A DNA stretch of 64,000 nt. It comes from Rubellicoccus peritrichatus. Lineage in GTDB: Bacteria > Verrucomicrobiota > Verrucomicrobiia > Opitutales > Cerasicoccaceae. A program made the translations under genes and the position numbers. Under the pieces are notes generated by a model. The model made no database searches. It had not been told where the DNA came from and was given only the letters and a program-made list of their open reading frames with translations. This document shows, in pieces, positions 47,133 through 55,624 of this stretch (its first letter is position 1; each line of letters begins with the position of its first letter). Location: contig NZ_CP136920.1 of NCBI RefSeq assembly GCF_033100135.1, forward strand, positions 186,001 to 250,000, read 5' to 3'.

Positions 47133-47334
47133 GCAAGCCAGTCTTTTCAATAGGGACTTATTTATCAGACTGTGATTTATACGATAAAGAAGTATAAGTT
47201 CCACCAGGCTCCCTGAGGTTATCCGATATATACACAGATAATTGTTTGAATCGCTCCAAACATCCGAGCAGTCTCTTTCATTGACGCAATAGGCGAGCTG
47301 CCGTTTTTATACTTAAACAGACAATTTATCTACG

Positions 47335-48387
47335 GTGAGCAAACGTATAAATATTCGATCATTTTCAGAAAAGATTGGTTATTCAGCAGCCACGGTTTCA
47401 CGTGCGCTGAATCCGCAAACTGCTCATTTAGTTAAAGAAAAAACCCGTTTAAAGATCCAGGATCTTGCCGCACAGCATGATTTCGTTCCACATCCTGGAG
47501 CACGTATCTTGCGCCGCACCAGCCCTGCACCAATCGCCGTCCTCCTCCTGCAACTTGAGCATCTCTTTCTTAGTGAATATTATTCCAGATTGTTAATGGG
47601 CATACTCCGGGAAACATCGCTAAAAGGACAGGCCGTCTACGCTATGGACTTCAAGGCCAACCCATCTAACTTCAGAGAACAGCTGAATGCTGCAACGGTC
47701 GGATGCAGCGGAATCATTTATCTTTCGGATCCTTTGAACTCCGAAATGCTGAAACAACTGGAACTGCTCCATCAACCGTTTGTATGTGCCACCGGAAACC
47801 TGACCGTAGGTATTAATGAGAAGAAGGTCAAACCTCCCGTATTCGGCCTGGATGAAATAGCTGGAGGACATTTGGTTGCGGAACATTTAATCGGATTGGG
47901 CCATAAAAAAATTGCTCTGATAAATGGGCCAAATACTAATCACGATGCGCAGAGGCGACGCAAAGGCTTTGAACTGGCAATGAAGGAGAAGTCGCTTCCC
48001 CTTCCGCCTGAATGGAACTTCACGACAGGCTTTAACTTTGAGGCAGGTTTCGAAATGGCCAAAGAGATAAAAACACTCCTGTCTGAAGTTACAGCTGTAG
48101 TATGCGGTAGTGATGAAATTGCTTTAGGATTAATTCATGGACTTGAAGCCGAAGGCATCAATTGCCCCCAGGATGTTTCAATTACAGGCTATGACGACCT
48201 ACTCTGGGCTTCACGATATACGCCCGCACTCACCACCGTTAGACAACCTTTAATGGACATGGCAGTTTCTGCCGTTCAGATGATTTCAGATCTTCATGCC
48301 AAACCATCCGGGGCCAACAAGGTAAAGAGTAAGTTTTTCAAGCCAGAGCTTATCTTACGCGAAACAACAGCAGCGCCAAATCGTTAA
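47335..48387 (+). CDS. LacI family transcriptional regulator
   Basis: A 350-residue repressor starting at a GTG. The N-terminal helix-turn-helix (about 1-55) reads IRSFSEKIGYSAATVSRALN, the standard LacI motif, followed by the hinge helix with PHPGARILRR. The periplasmic-binding-like ligand domain spans about 62-340, with AEHLIGLGHKKIALINGP and VTAVVCGSDEIALGLIHGLE. A sequence resembling a LacI-family operator lies 34 bases after its stop, ahead of the downstream operon, so it probably regulates those genes. Confidence 0.93.
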   Translation: MSKRINIRSFSEKIGYSAATVSRALNPQTAHLVKEKTRLKIQDLAAQHDFVPHPGARILRRTSPAPIAVLLLQLEHLFLSEYYSRLLMGILRETSLKGQAVYAMDFKANPSNFREQLNAATVGCSGIIYLSDPLNSEMLKQLELLHQPFVCATGNLTVGINEKKVKPPVFGLDEIAGGHLVAEHLIGLGHKKIALINGPNTNHDAQRRRKGFELAMKEKSLPLPPEWNFTTGFNFEAGFEMAKEIKTLLSEVTAVVCGSDEIALGLIHGLEAEGINCPQDVSITGYDDLLWASRYTPALTTVRQPLMDMAVSAVQMISDLHAKPSGANKVKSKFFKPELILRETTAAPNR

Positions 48388-48420
48388 TAATCATCGAATT
48401 GGATTTGTTTGAGTCAAAAA

Positions 48421-48434
48421 TGAAAACGGTTACA
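48421..48434 (+). promoter_or_regulatory. putative LacI-family operator
   Basis: TGAAAACGGTTACA is an imperfect 14-bp palindrome around a central CG, the general form of LacI/GalR-family operators. It lies between the lacI-type gene and the prepilin-like gene, 8 bases before a likely -35 box. Confidence 0.6.
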
Positions 48435-48442
48435 TTTCTGCA

Positions 48443-48470
48443 TTGACTTATCCCACTAAAGCCCTAAGAT
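48443..48470 (+). promoter_or_regulatory. putative sigma70-type promoter
   Basis: TTGACT at 48443-48448 and TAAGAT at 48465-48470 are separated by 16 bases and match the -35 and -10 consensus fairly well. Transcription would begin near 48478 and lead into the ATG at 48494. The operator lies just upstream. Confidence 0.5.
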
Positions 48471-48493
48471 ACATCCTTATAACCCCGCATTGT

Positions 48494-49246
48494 ATGACAA
48501 TGAACGAATCACAATTCACGCTCCCTTCCTCTTTCCATCGCTCAGGATTCTCACTCGTTGAACTACTCGTAGCCATTGCAATCATTGGTGTGATTGCGGC
48601 AATTTTAATACCGACAGTCCATAAAGTCCGCCAAAACGCCAATGAAGTTAAAGGAGTAAATAACTTACGGCAGATTGGTTCCGCGATTGGCCTTTTTGCC
48701 AACGAGCATGCGAATAACTTCCCGCCAGCAGTCTCGCCCACAACAGACTACGCTACGATTTTGTCACCTTATCTAGGTGGTAAAGGGACGACCTGGCAAG
48801 ATGTCTCTGAACGATCAGAAGTATTCAAAGACCCAAATTCCGATGACCAGAGGGGAACTTATCATTATGCGGCAAATCCCAACTTCATGCAGGATATCCA
48901 GAGGTGGGACCTTGAATCTCCAAGGCCCTCGGATTATGAACGCCTTGTCTCTCGCTTAAAAGCAACACGCCCTATAGAACAAATCCTGCTCGCTGATGCT
49001 TCACAAGTTGGATCCTATAATAACAGTTCAGCTACACTTTACTCAGTGAGTGGCATATGGACTCCTGCACCAAATGCAGGCAGTGAAAATCCTGTCAGTC
49101 GCGGTCCGGATGTGGATGGAGCAGGCGGCCACCTGAGATGGCGCGCAGCCAATGGTAATGGAGTCAAATGCCTTTTTGCTGATGGACATGTCCAGATTAT
49201 GCTGGAGGGAGAATTGTTACAAAAGCATTTCCAAATAGACCGCTGA
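48494..49246 (+). CDS. prepilin-like protein with type IV N-methylation signal
   Basis: A 250-residue protein. The prepilin peptidase motif GFSLVELLVAIAIIG (about residues 16-30) is followed by a long hydrophobic helix and a globular region ending with the CLFADGHVQI motif found in the large DUF1559-like pseudopilin families of Verrucomicrobia and Planctomycetes. In such proteins the domain follows a type IV pilin-like helix. The ATG at 48494 is chosen because the upstream part of the frame covers the putative promoter. It leads a four-gene cluster that ends with the GH5 gene. Confidence 0.88.
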   Translation: MTMNESQFTLPSSFHRSGFSLVELLVAIAIIGVIAAILIPTVHKVRQNANEVKGVNNLRQIGSAIGLFANEHANNFPPAVSPTTDYATILSPYLGGKGTTWQDVSERSEVFKDPNSDDQRGTYHYAANPNFMQDIQRWDLESPRPSDYERLVSRLKATRPIEQILLADASQVGSYNNSSATLYSVSGIWTPAPNAGSENPVSRGPDVDGAGGHLRWRAANGNGVKCLFADGHVQIMLEGELLQKHFQIDR

Positions 49247-49296
49247 CCCAGTCATCTAAGCCCTTTGATAACGATACAAATTTAAAAGTACAACCC

Positions 49297-49830
49297 GTGA
49301 GAACAATAAGTCACATTTCGATAATCCTAGCTATCCTACTGACGGCAGCAGCAGCTCAAGCTGATACAATCGTCAAGTCATTTGAAAACGATGCCGACTT
49401 CGACTATGACTACAGTAGTTGGGGCAACGCTGAAACACCTAGCCAGACAACGCCAACCAAAGATGGGATAGAGATCGGCGGAACTGCCACGAATGAAGGC
49501 GGCGCAGGAAGTAAGGTGTCACTCGATCTATCAAAAGAATCATATATTGATGTGACAGCAATGACCTTGCCTGGAAACACAGGAAAAAAGTTCAATGTGA
49601 TCCTGTTTACTGCCGGCGGTGGATCTTCAGGCTATCAGTTTGATTTAACCGATTTTGACAGGCCATCCTTCACCACAATGAGCAAGTCTCTCACCGATCC
49701 AACGTTTGTTGACAGAACAAATGGAGCCGTCGATCTCTCGGATGTAACTTCAGTGCAGGTTCAGGGGGACTACGGTAAAACTGTTGATGCCATCAAGATG
49801 AAGCTCAAAGAGATCAAGGCAACGCATTGA
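49297..49830 (+). CDS. secreted protein, paralogue of the next gene, without sorting tail
   Basis: A 177-residue exported protein starting at a GTG, with a signal peptide of about 22 residues (ending AQAD). The body matches the next gene in many positions: F-D-Y/F-D-Y, GIEIGGTATN, NVILFTAGG and SGYQFDLTDFD. It stops without the PEP motif, hydrophobic helix and Arg cluster of its neighbour, ending in a Lys-rich stretch. It may be released from the cell surface while the neighbour is anchored or processed. The function is unknown; the size and composition suggest a beta-sandwich. Confidence 0.75.
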   Translation: MRTISHISIILAILLTAAAAQADTIVKSFENDADFDYDYSSWGNAETPSQTTPTKDGIEIGGTATNEGGAGSKVSLDLSKESYIDVTAMTLPGNTGKKFNVILFTAGGGSSGYQFDLTDFDRPSFTTMSKSLTDPTFVDRTNGAVDLSDVTSVQVQGDYGKTVDAIKMKLKEIKATH

Positions 49831-49882
49831 AGGTAACTTTCCTCCCCTAAATAAAAAACTCCTAAAGTACATCTATAACACC

Positions 49883-50488
49883 ATGAAAATGATAAAAACC
49901 ATTACGTCAACTGCACTGTTACTCTGTGCAACATCTCTAGCTCAAGCCACTGTTGTTATCCAATCATATGCGTCCAATACAGGCTTTGACTTTGACTACG
50001 GCACATGGCCGGGCCAGTTGACTCTAAGCACCACTGGTATCGAGATAGCTGGAACAGCGACGAATTCAGGCGGCGGTGGAAACAATCTTTCTCCTCTTGA
50101 TCTCACAGGAGAATCCACTCTCGAAATAACAGCTCAAATCTTACCAGGTAATGCGAGCAGCAATTTCAATGTAATACTCTTCACAACCCCAGGAACAACT
50201 CCGGGGGTCAGTTCCGGCTACCAGTTCAGCTTTGCTGATTTTAATGGAGCCTCATTCACTAATGTTGGCCTCTCACTAGCAAGCCCAACCTTCAATGGCG
50301 CTAACGGCCCTGCGGACTTATCGAATATAACTCAAATTCAAATCCAAGGTACATTCGCTGACACAAATGCATTTGCTTTGAAGGTACAATCTGTTCAGGC
50401 AGTCCCGGAACCAGCAAACATAGCATTAGTGCTGGGTACTTCCTTCCTTGGTTTTGTAATTTTCCGTCGCCGCATTCTGCAGCGATAA
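49883..50488 (+). CDS. secreted PEP-CTERM protein, paralogue of the previous gene
   Basis: A 201-residue exported protein with a signal peptide (about 1-22) and a body like the upstream gene (FDFDYGTWPG, GIEIAGTATNSG, NVILFTTPG, SGYQFSFADFN). It ends with the PEP-CTERM tail: VPEPANIALVLG, a hydrophobic helix and FRRRILQR. It probably arose by tandem duplication with the gene before it. In the LacI-controlled cluster it may help bind or degrade polysaccharide at the cell surface. Confidence 0.85.
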   Translation: MKMIKTITSTALLLCATSLAQATVVIQSYASNTGFDFDYGTWPGQLTLSTTGIEIAGTATNSGGGGNNLSPLDLTGESTLEITAQILPGNASSNFNVILFTTPGTTPGVSSGYQFSFADFNGASFTNVGLSLASPTFNGANGPADLSNITQIQIQGTFADTNAFALKVQSVQAVPEPANIALVLGTSFLGFVIFRRRILQR

Positions 50489-50520
50489 ACCTCATTCAAC
50501 CACCTCATCATTAAATAAAC

Positions 50521-51627
50521 ATGCATCGAGCTTTTCATGCTCTGTTTGCTGTCATAAGTATTATGTCGTCAGGGTGTACCGAGACAAAAGACTACACATT
50601 TCAGCGCGGTGTTAACATTAGCCACTGGTTATCACAAAACCACGGTGATCGCACCTATGCGGCTGATTGGTTTACGGAGGAGGATGTCCAGTGGATCGCA
50701 AATCAGGGATTCGACCATATTCGTATCCCGATTGATCCCAAGTATTGGATGGATGGTTCGGGTGGCCTGAATGAAGAAGCAATAGTGCCTTTCGATCAAG
50801 CAAGCGAATGGGCAAAGCAACACGGGCTGGGCGTTATCCTCGACATGCACTACCTGCCTGGGGCCAATTTTCATACCAAGGAAAATTCGCTCTTCACCGA
50901 CCCCGAGCTACTTGAAGAAGTAGCCGATTTCTGGTCATTGATTGCAGAACGATACGCCAGTGCAGGACCTTGGTTGCGGTTCGAATTACTCAATGAACCC
51001 GTGGCCGAAGAAAACAAACAATTGAATCCGGTAATGGCCAGGCTGCTGGATGCGATTCGAGAATCGAATCCTACACGTGTGGTTTACCTTACTTCAAACA
51101 AGTGGAGTAGCTTCAATACAATTTGGGATCTCCGCCTGCCTGATGATCCCAACATCGCCTTGACCCTGCATTTCTATGAGCCGTTTCCATTTACACATCA
51201 GCGCACGGAATGGACCGACTTGAAGCCCTCAATGCCTCAAGTCGATTTCCCTGGAATCGTTCCAGACTTAAAGGACTTACTTCCGGCGGGGCATTCCTGG
51301 CTTTCATTGACAGGACAACATATCAATGCGGAGAATTCAGTTGATCCGAAATTTGAAGAGCTTGCCAAATGGGCTAAGAAAAACGCACCCAACCTAGAAA
51401 TCCATATAGGTGAGTTTGGCGCATACAACACAGCAACCCCTGAATCCATCCAGAACTATTACGCAGCAGTCGTGGAGGCTTCAGAAAGACATGGATTCGG
51501 CTGGGCCATGTGGGATTACCAGGGAGGGTTTGCAATTCGTGGATCGAACAATCTTCCAACTACTGCAATGAAAGGCATAGAGGAAGGCATCAACGCTTCT
51601 GTTGAGCTTTCCACGGTGAATCCCTAG
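50521..51627 (+). CDS. glycoside hydrolase family 5 lipoprotein
   Basis: A 368-residue (beta/alpha)8-barrel hydrolase. The N-terminal lipobox-like MSSGC (Cys near residue 19) suggests anchoring as a lipoprotein. GH5 motifs are visible: GFDHIRIPI, the acid/base Glu in FELLNEP (about residue 160) and the nucleophile Glu in HIGEFGAYN (about residue 298), plus the Trp-rich WAMWDYQGG near the end. Such enzymes cut beta-glucans or related beta-linked polymers; the exact glycan is unknown. It is the last gene of the cluster following the LacI regulator. Confidence 0.9.
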   Translation: MHRAFHALFAVISIMSSGCTETKDYTFQRGVNISHWLSQNHGDRTYAADWFTEEDVQWIANQGFDHIRIPIDPKYWMDGSGGLNEEAIVPFDQASEWAKQHGLGVILDMHYLPGANFHTKENSLFTDPELLEEVADFWSLIAERYASAGPWLRFELLNEPVAEENKQLNPVMARLLDAIRESNPTRVVYLTSNKWSSFNTIWDLRLPDDPNIALTLHFYEPFPFTHQRTEWTDLKPSMPQVDFPGIVPDLKDLLPAGHSWLSLTGQHINAENSVDPKFEELAKWAKKNAPNLEIHIGEFGAYNTATPESIQNYYAAVVEASERHGFGWAMWDYQGGFAIRGSNNLPTTAMKGIEEGINASVELSTVNP

Positions 51628-51644
51628 AAGAAGGAATTTATTCT

Positions 51645-51677
51645 CCTTATGATAACACGATTAGTGCTATCGTAAGG
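51645..51677. terminator. bidirectional terminator-like hairpin
   Basis: CCTTATGATAACAC (51645-51658) pairs with GTGCTATCGTAAGG (51664-51677) over 14 positions with two imperfect pairs and a 5-base loop. It lies between the convergent GH5 and sdhB genes. There is no strong U-tract, so efficiency is uncertain. Confidence 0.45.
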
Positions 51678-51707
51678 GGAAACTCTTTCGAAGGTTTTAC
51701 AGTCAGC

Positions 51708-52469
51708 TCAACCTGCCTTATTCAAGAAACGTCTGACCTTTGCTCCAGCGTAATCGCGGTTCATCTTGGCAATAAAGTCGAGATTGATTTCCTTAGGGCA
51801 TACAGACTGACATTCGCCGTAGTTTGTGCAATTGCCGAAACCGGCTTCATCCATCGCACCAACCATTCCAATGACACGCGTATCCTTCTCAGCCTTGCCT
51901 TGGGGAAGCATATTCAGCTGACTCGACTTGGCGGATGTGAAAAGCATGGCCGAACCATTTGGACAAGCCGCCACACAGGCACCGCAACCAATGCATGCGG
52001 CAGCGTCCATGGCCTTGTCCGCAATCGGCTTTGGAATAGGAATCTCGTTGGCATCCGGAGCACTTCCTGTTCTTGCTGTGATAAATCCACCCGCCTGGAT
52101 GACTTTGTCGAAAGCAGTACGATCAACTACCAGATCCTTGATCACTGGAAAAGCTTTTGCACGCCAAGGTTCAATCGTGATCGTATCACCATCCTTGAAA
52201 CTACGCATGTGCAGCTGGCAAACTGTGGTTGCCCTTTCAGGACCGTGCGCATTGCCATCAATGGTCAACGAGCACATTCCACAAATGCCCTCGCGGCAAT
52301 CATGGTCAAACGCAACAGGCATGTCGCCCTTCTCAATCAACTCTTCATTGAGAATATCAAGCATCTCAAGAAACGATGACTCCTCAGATACATCGTTAAG
52401 GTCGTAATCCGCGAAGCCGCCAGGAGTGTCGTTGTTCTTTTGTCGCCAGACTCTTAGATGAAGTTTCAT
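51708..52469 (-). CDS. sdhB: succinate dehydrogenase iron-sulfur subunit
   Basis: The 253-residue electron-transfer subunit of complex II. It carries three cluster motifs in order: a [2Fe-2S] site in CREGICGMC (about residues 59-67), a [4Fe-4S] site in [12 protein letters not shown] (about 150-161) and a [3Fe-4S] site in [12 protein letters not shown] (about 205-216). It passes electrons from the flavin in SdhA to quinone at SdhC. Third gene of sdhCAB, separated from sdhA by 38 bases that contain half of a family A repeat. Confidence 0.96.
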   Translation of the reverse strand: MKLHLRVWRQKNNDTPGGFADYDLNDVSEESSFLEMLDILNEELIEKGDMPVAFDHDCREGICGMCSLTIDGNAHGPERATTVCQLHMRSFKDGDTITIEPWRAKAFPVIKDLVVDRTAFDKVIQAGGFITARTGSAPDANEIPIPKPIADKAMDAAACIGCGACVAACPNGSAMLFTSAKSSQLNMLPQGKAEKDTRVIGMVGAMDEAGFGNCTNYGECQSVCPKEINLDFIAKMNRDYAGAKVRRFLNKAG

Positions 52470-52474
52470 GGGTT

Positions 52475-52510
52475 TAAAAAAGTAAGAAATTAGAAGTGAG
52501 AAGGCAGTTA
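52475..52510. repeat. family A repeat, single arm (copy 6) inside the sdh operon
   Basis: Only the purine arm is present, AAGTAAGAAATTAGAAGTG followed by AGAAGGCAG, and it ends at the sdhA stop codon. It therefore lies in the transcribed region between sdhA and sdhB. No complementary arm is seen nearby, so it cannot form the hairpin of the complete copies. Confidence 0.6.
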
Positions 52511-54496
52511 CTTATATGAACGCGTTGTAAATTTGACCTCTTCGTAAATTAACTTTTCTTTATGAAGTTTCGGTTCCTTGCCTTCGCCCTGATTTTCCCA
52601 AACACCAACGAATGCAAAGTTGTCATCATCGCGAACTGCCTCACCTTCCGGTGATTCGTGTTCGGTTCGGAAATGACCTCCACAGGACTCATCCCGCATC
52701 AAGGCATCACGGCACATCAACTCACCAAAGTCGATGAAGTCAGCAACACGACCTGCGCGTTCAAGCTCGATATTCAATTCATTCGCTTCACCAGGCAAAC
52801 GGAGATTGCTCCAGAACTCTTCGCGCAACTCAGGGATCAGCTTAAGTGCTTTTTCAAGGCCTTCCTTGTGGCGGGCCATCCCACAATACTCCCACATGAT
52901 GTGACCAAGGCGTTTGTGGAAACTACGTCCGCTTTCCTTGCCGTTGATCGACATCAATTTATCAATGCGTTCTTTGACCTGCGTTTCAACAGCTTCAAAT
53001 TCCTTCGCTTCAGTTGTCACCTTGCCGGCAGCTGCAATCCCCTGACGGCCAAGGTAATCACCCAGCGTATAAGGCAGAACAAAATAACCATCAGCCAAGC
53101 CCTGCATCAGGGCAGAAGCACCAAGGCGATTTGCTCCATGGTCGGAGAAGTTCGCTTCACCGGCAACAAATAGCCCCTCGATGTTGCTTTCCAGATTATA
53201 ATCCACCCAGAGGCCACCCATTGTGTAGTGAACCGCTGGATAAATCATCATCGGCGTTGAATAAGGATCATCACCCGTGATACGATTGTACATATCAAAC
53301 AGATTGCCATAGCGCTCCTTAATCGCATTGTGGCCATCACGTTTAATTGCATCACGGAAATCCAGATATACGCCAAGGCCGGTCGAAGCAACACCGCGGC
53401 CATCATCGCAGGCTTCCTTGGCGGCGCGGGAAGAAATATCACGTGGAGCAAGGTTGCCAAAGCTCGGATACTTACGTTCCAGATAGTAATCGCGCTCGTC
53501 TTCGGAAAGTGAATTCGGATCCAGCTCACCCTTACGAATTTTCTCAGCCGTAGCCTTATCCTTTGGCGCCCAAACGCGACCATCGTTACGCAAAGACTCC
53601 GACATCAAAGTCAGCTTTGACTGCTGATCGCCATGAACCGGAATACAAGTCGGGTGAATCTGGGTGTAGCAAGGATTCGCAAATCCCGCACCGCGCCTGT
53701 AAGCACGGAAAGCCGCAGTGACGTTGCAACCCTGAGCATTGGTCGAAAGGAAGTAAGCATTGCCATAGCCACCAGTCGCCATAACCACACAATCACCAGC
53801 CCAGCGCTCAATCTTACCGTTGGTCAGATTACGGGTGATAATGCCTTTGGCATGACCGTCCACCAGCACGAGATCAAGCATCTCATGGCGTGTGTACATC
53901 TTGACCTGCCCGAGACCGATCTGACGGCTCAGTTGCTGGTAAGCACCGAGAAGCAACTGCTGTCCCGTCTGGCCACGTGCATAAAATGTTCTGGAAACCT
54001 GAGCACCACCGAAAGACCGATTGGCAAGGAGGCCACCGTATTCGCGGGCGAAAGGCACACCCTGAGCAACCATCTGGTCGATAATATTGACCGAGGCTTC
54101 AGCGAGACGATGGACGTTCGCTTCCCGACTGCGATAGTCACCACCTTTTACTGTATCATAAAAAAGGCGGTAAATACTGTCTCCGTCATTCTGATAATTC
54201 TTGGCTGCATTGATACCACCCTGGGCAGCAATCGAGTGCGCGCGCCGTGGGCTGTCCTGATAACAGAAACAGGAAACATGATATCCCATTTCTGCCAGCG
54301 ATGCTGCGGCCGAAGCACCTGCCAAACCAGAGCCAACAATGATGACATGGTATTTGCGACGATTGGCCGGATTGACCAGTTTGATGTGGTCCTTGTGGTT
54401 ATTCCACTTGTCGGCCACATGGCCTTCAGGGATTTTTGAGTCCCAGGGAAAATCTGTGCTGCTGCCCATGTTGGTGCGATTTGGATCGTCGATCAT
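52508..54496 (-). CDS. sdhA: succinate dehydrogenase flavoprotein subunit
   Basis: The 662-residue FAD-binding, succinate-oxidising subunit of complex II. An FAD-binding Rossmann motif ([19 protein letters not shown], about residues 49-67), the [12 protein letters not shown] segment with the His that covalently holds FAD, and the active-site region with [13 protein letters not shown] are present. At 662 residues it is the longer type typical of the Bacteroidetes/Verrucomicrobia class that pairs with a single cytochrome b subunit. It follows sdhC by 15 bases. Confidence 0.96.
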   Translation of the reverse strand: MIDDPNRTNMGSSTDFPWDSKIPEGHVADKWNNHKDHIKLVNPANRRKYHVIIVGSGLAGASAAASLAEMGYHVSCFCYQDSPRRAHSIAAQGGINAAKNYQNDGDSIYRLFYDTVKGGDYRSREANVHRLAEASVNIIDQMVAQGVPFAREYGGLLANRSFGGAQVSRTFYARGQTGQQLLLGAYQQLSRQIGLGQVKMYTRHEMLDLVLVDGHAKGIITRNLTNGKIERWAGDCVVMATGGYGNAYFLSTNAQGCNVTAAFRAYRRGAGFANPCYTQIHPTCIPVHGDQQSKLTLMSESLRNDGRVWAPKDKATAEKIRKGELDPNSLSEDERDYYLERKYPSFGNLAPRDISSRAAKEACDDGRGVASTGLGVYLDFRDAIKRDGHNAIKERYGNLFDMYNRITGDDPYSTPMMIYPAVHYTMGGLWVDYNLESNIEGLFVAGEANFSDHGANRLGASALMQGLADGYFVLPYTLGDYLGRQGIAAAGKVTTEAKEFEAVETQVKERIDKLMSINGKESGRSFHKRLGHIMWEYCGMARHKEGLEKALKLIPELREEFWSNLRLPGEANELNIELERAGRVADFIDFGELMCRDALMRDESCGGHFRTEHESPEGEAVRDDDNFAFVGVWENQGEGKEPKLHKEKLIYEEVKFTTRSYK

Positions 54497-54511
54497 GGTA
54501 ATGAATATCCG

Positions 54512-55315
54512 CTAGTGTGATTTGTTATCTGCGACTGCCGCAGTTGAGACCAAAGGAGGTTGTGAAGCCCATTTCTGCTCCATCTCCGCCAGGTAGCTTT
54601 TACCGAAACCGAAGACCATGACAGATGCAGGAATAGAGGCAAATCCGAGAAAGATGATCCAGCCGAAGCCATGCGCGATAACATTGAGCCGTTTGCGCCA
54701 GATTTCATTTCGAAACCCGAAGGACTGAAACATACTGGCAACACCATGACTCAAGTGCATGCAAAGCAGTGCGACTGCCACAATGTAGATGATAGAAAAA
54801 AGAGGTTCGGAAAACCCATCGACCATCATGGCAAAAACGTCAAAGGCCTGGATCTGCACATGAGCGACTTCAATCGACGCCTCACCGATTGTTTTGTTGT
54901 AGTCTTCAGGAACCACACGAGTGGTAAACTGGAGAATGTGCAGAACGATAAAAGCCAGAATAACGACTCCAGTCACCGGCATAGTTCGCGCTGCATAGGT
55001 GGCAACATTGCTGTGCTTTTGCGCATATGCATCAGGACCACGCGCACGCTTGTTCTCTGTTGTCAGCAGAATCGCCATCCAAACATGAACCGCCAAACAT
55101 CCCAGCAGCACCAAACGGATCGCCCACAGCGAAAAGGGATGCCCTGGAAGATGATGCAAATGATAGGCGTATGAATTAATCACATCCGGCCCCAGAAAGA
55201 ACTGGAGGTTGCCAAGCATGTGCCCGAGAATAAAAAGCACCAGAAACAAGCCACTTCCGGCCATCAGATACTTTTTCGTCAACGAGGAAATGACGACTTT
55301 GCGTGCTTCGCTCAT
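54512..55315 (-). CDS. sdhC: succinate dehydrogenase cytochrome b subunit
   Basis: A 267-residue five-helix diheme cytochrome b558 type subunit that anchors complex II and reduces quinone. Helices lie at about 15-40, 58-82, 110-132, 165-190 and 200-225. Candidate haem-ligating histidines are in GHMLGN, AVHVWM, LHILQF and MHLSHG, one in each of four helices, as in class B succinate:quinone oxidoreductases. It is the first gene of the operon; a 309-base gap with hairpin-like sequences lies upstream. Confidence 0.93.
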   Translation of the reverse strand: MSEARKVVISSLTKKYLMAGSGLFLVLFILGHMLGNLQFFLGPDVINSYAYHLHHLPGHPFSLWAIRLVLLGCLAVHVWMAILLTTENKRARGPDAYAQKHSNVATYAARTMPVTGVVILAFIVLHILQFTTRVVPEDYNKTIGEASIEVAHVQIQAFDVFAMMVDGFSEPLFSIIYIVAVALLCMHLSHGVASMFQSFGFRNEIWRKRLNVIAHGFGWIIFLGFASIPASVMVFGFGKSYLAEMEQKWASQPPLVSTAAVADNKSH

Positions 55316-55624
55316 AAGTGATTCAAGTTAAAGCTAGAAATTGGTTGTAAAATGCTGATGTTACGTCGATTCCATCTTCTAATGACGATCTATCTTAACA
55401 GATAAACAAAAAACCGTCATATTAGAAGCAGATGCCCTCTTTATTAGTATTGCGAATTGACACAATAATGCGCCTTCATGGAGACTGAGTCTCAGAAGCG
55501 AGAACAAGAAGGATTGAAGTCCCATAATCATCTATTCGAATTCCTTGCTTTTACAGGCAAACAAATATGCTCTTAAACGATCTCAATATGGAGCATATTG
55601 GAAGCATAAGCCATCTACTGAATG
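55316..55624. other. 309-bp gap upstream of sdhC
   Basis: No gene is seen. On the minus strand this is the sdh promoter region. CTTCTAATGACG (55376-55387) and CGTCATATTAGAAG (55415-55428) form an imperfect stem with a smaller TATCT-TAAC-AGATA hairpin in between. CAATATG-GAG-CATATTG (55584-55600) is a short palindrome. Any of these could be regulatory. Confidence 0.4.

Noticed and set aside
53633-54439. A 268-codon open frame on the + strand
   Set aside because: It is entirely antisense to the well-supported sdhA and its translation has no domain or composition of a real protein.
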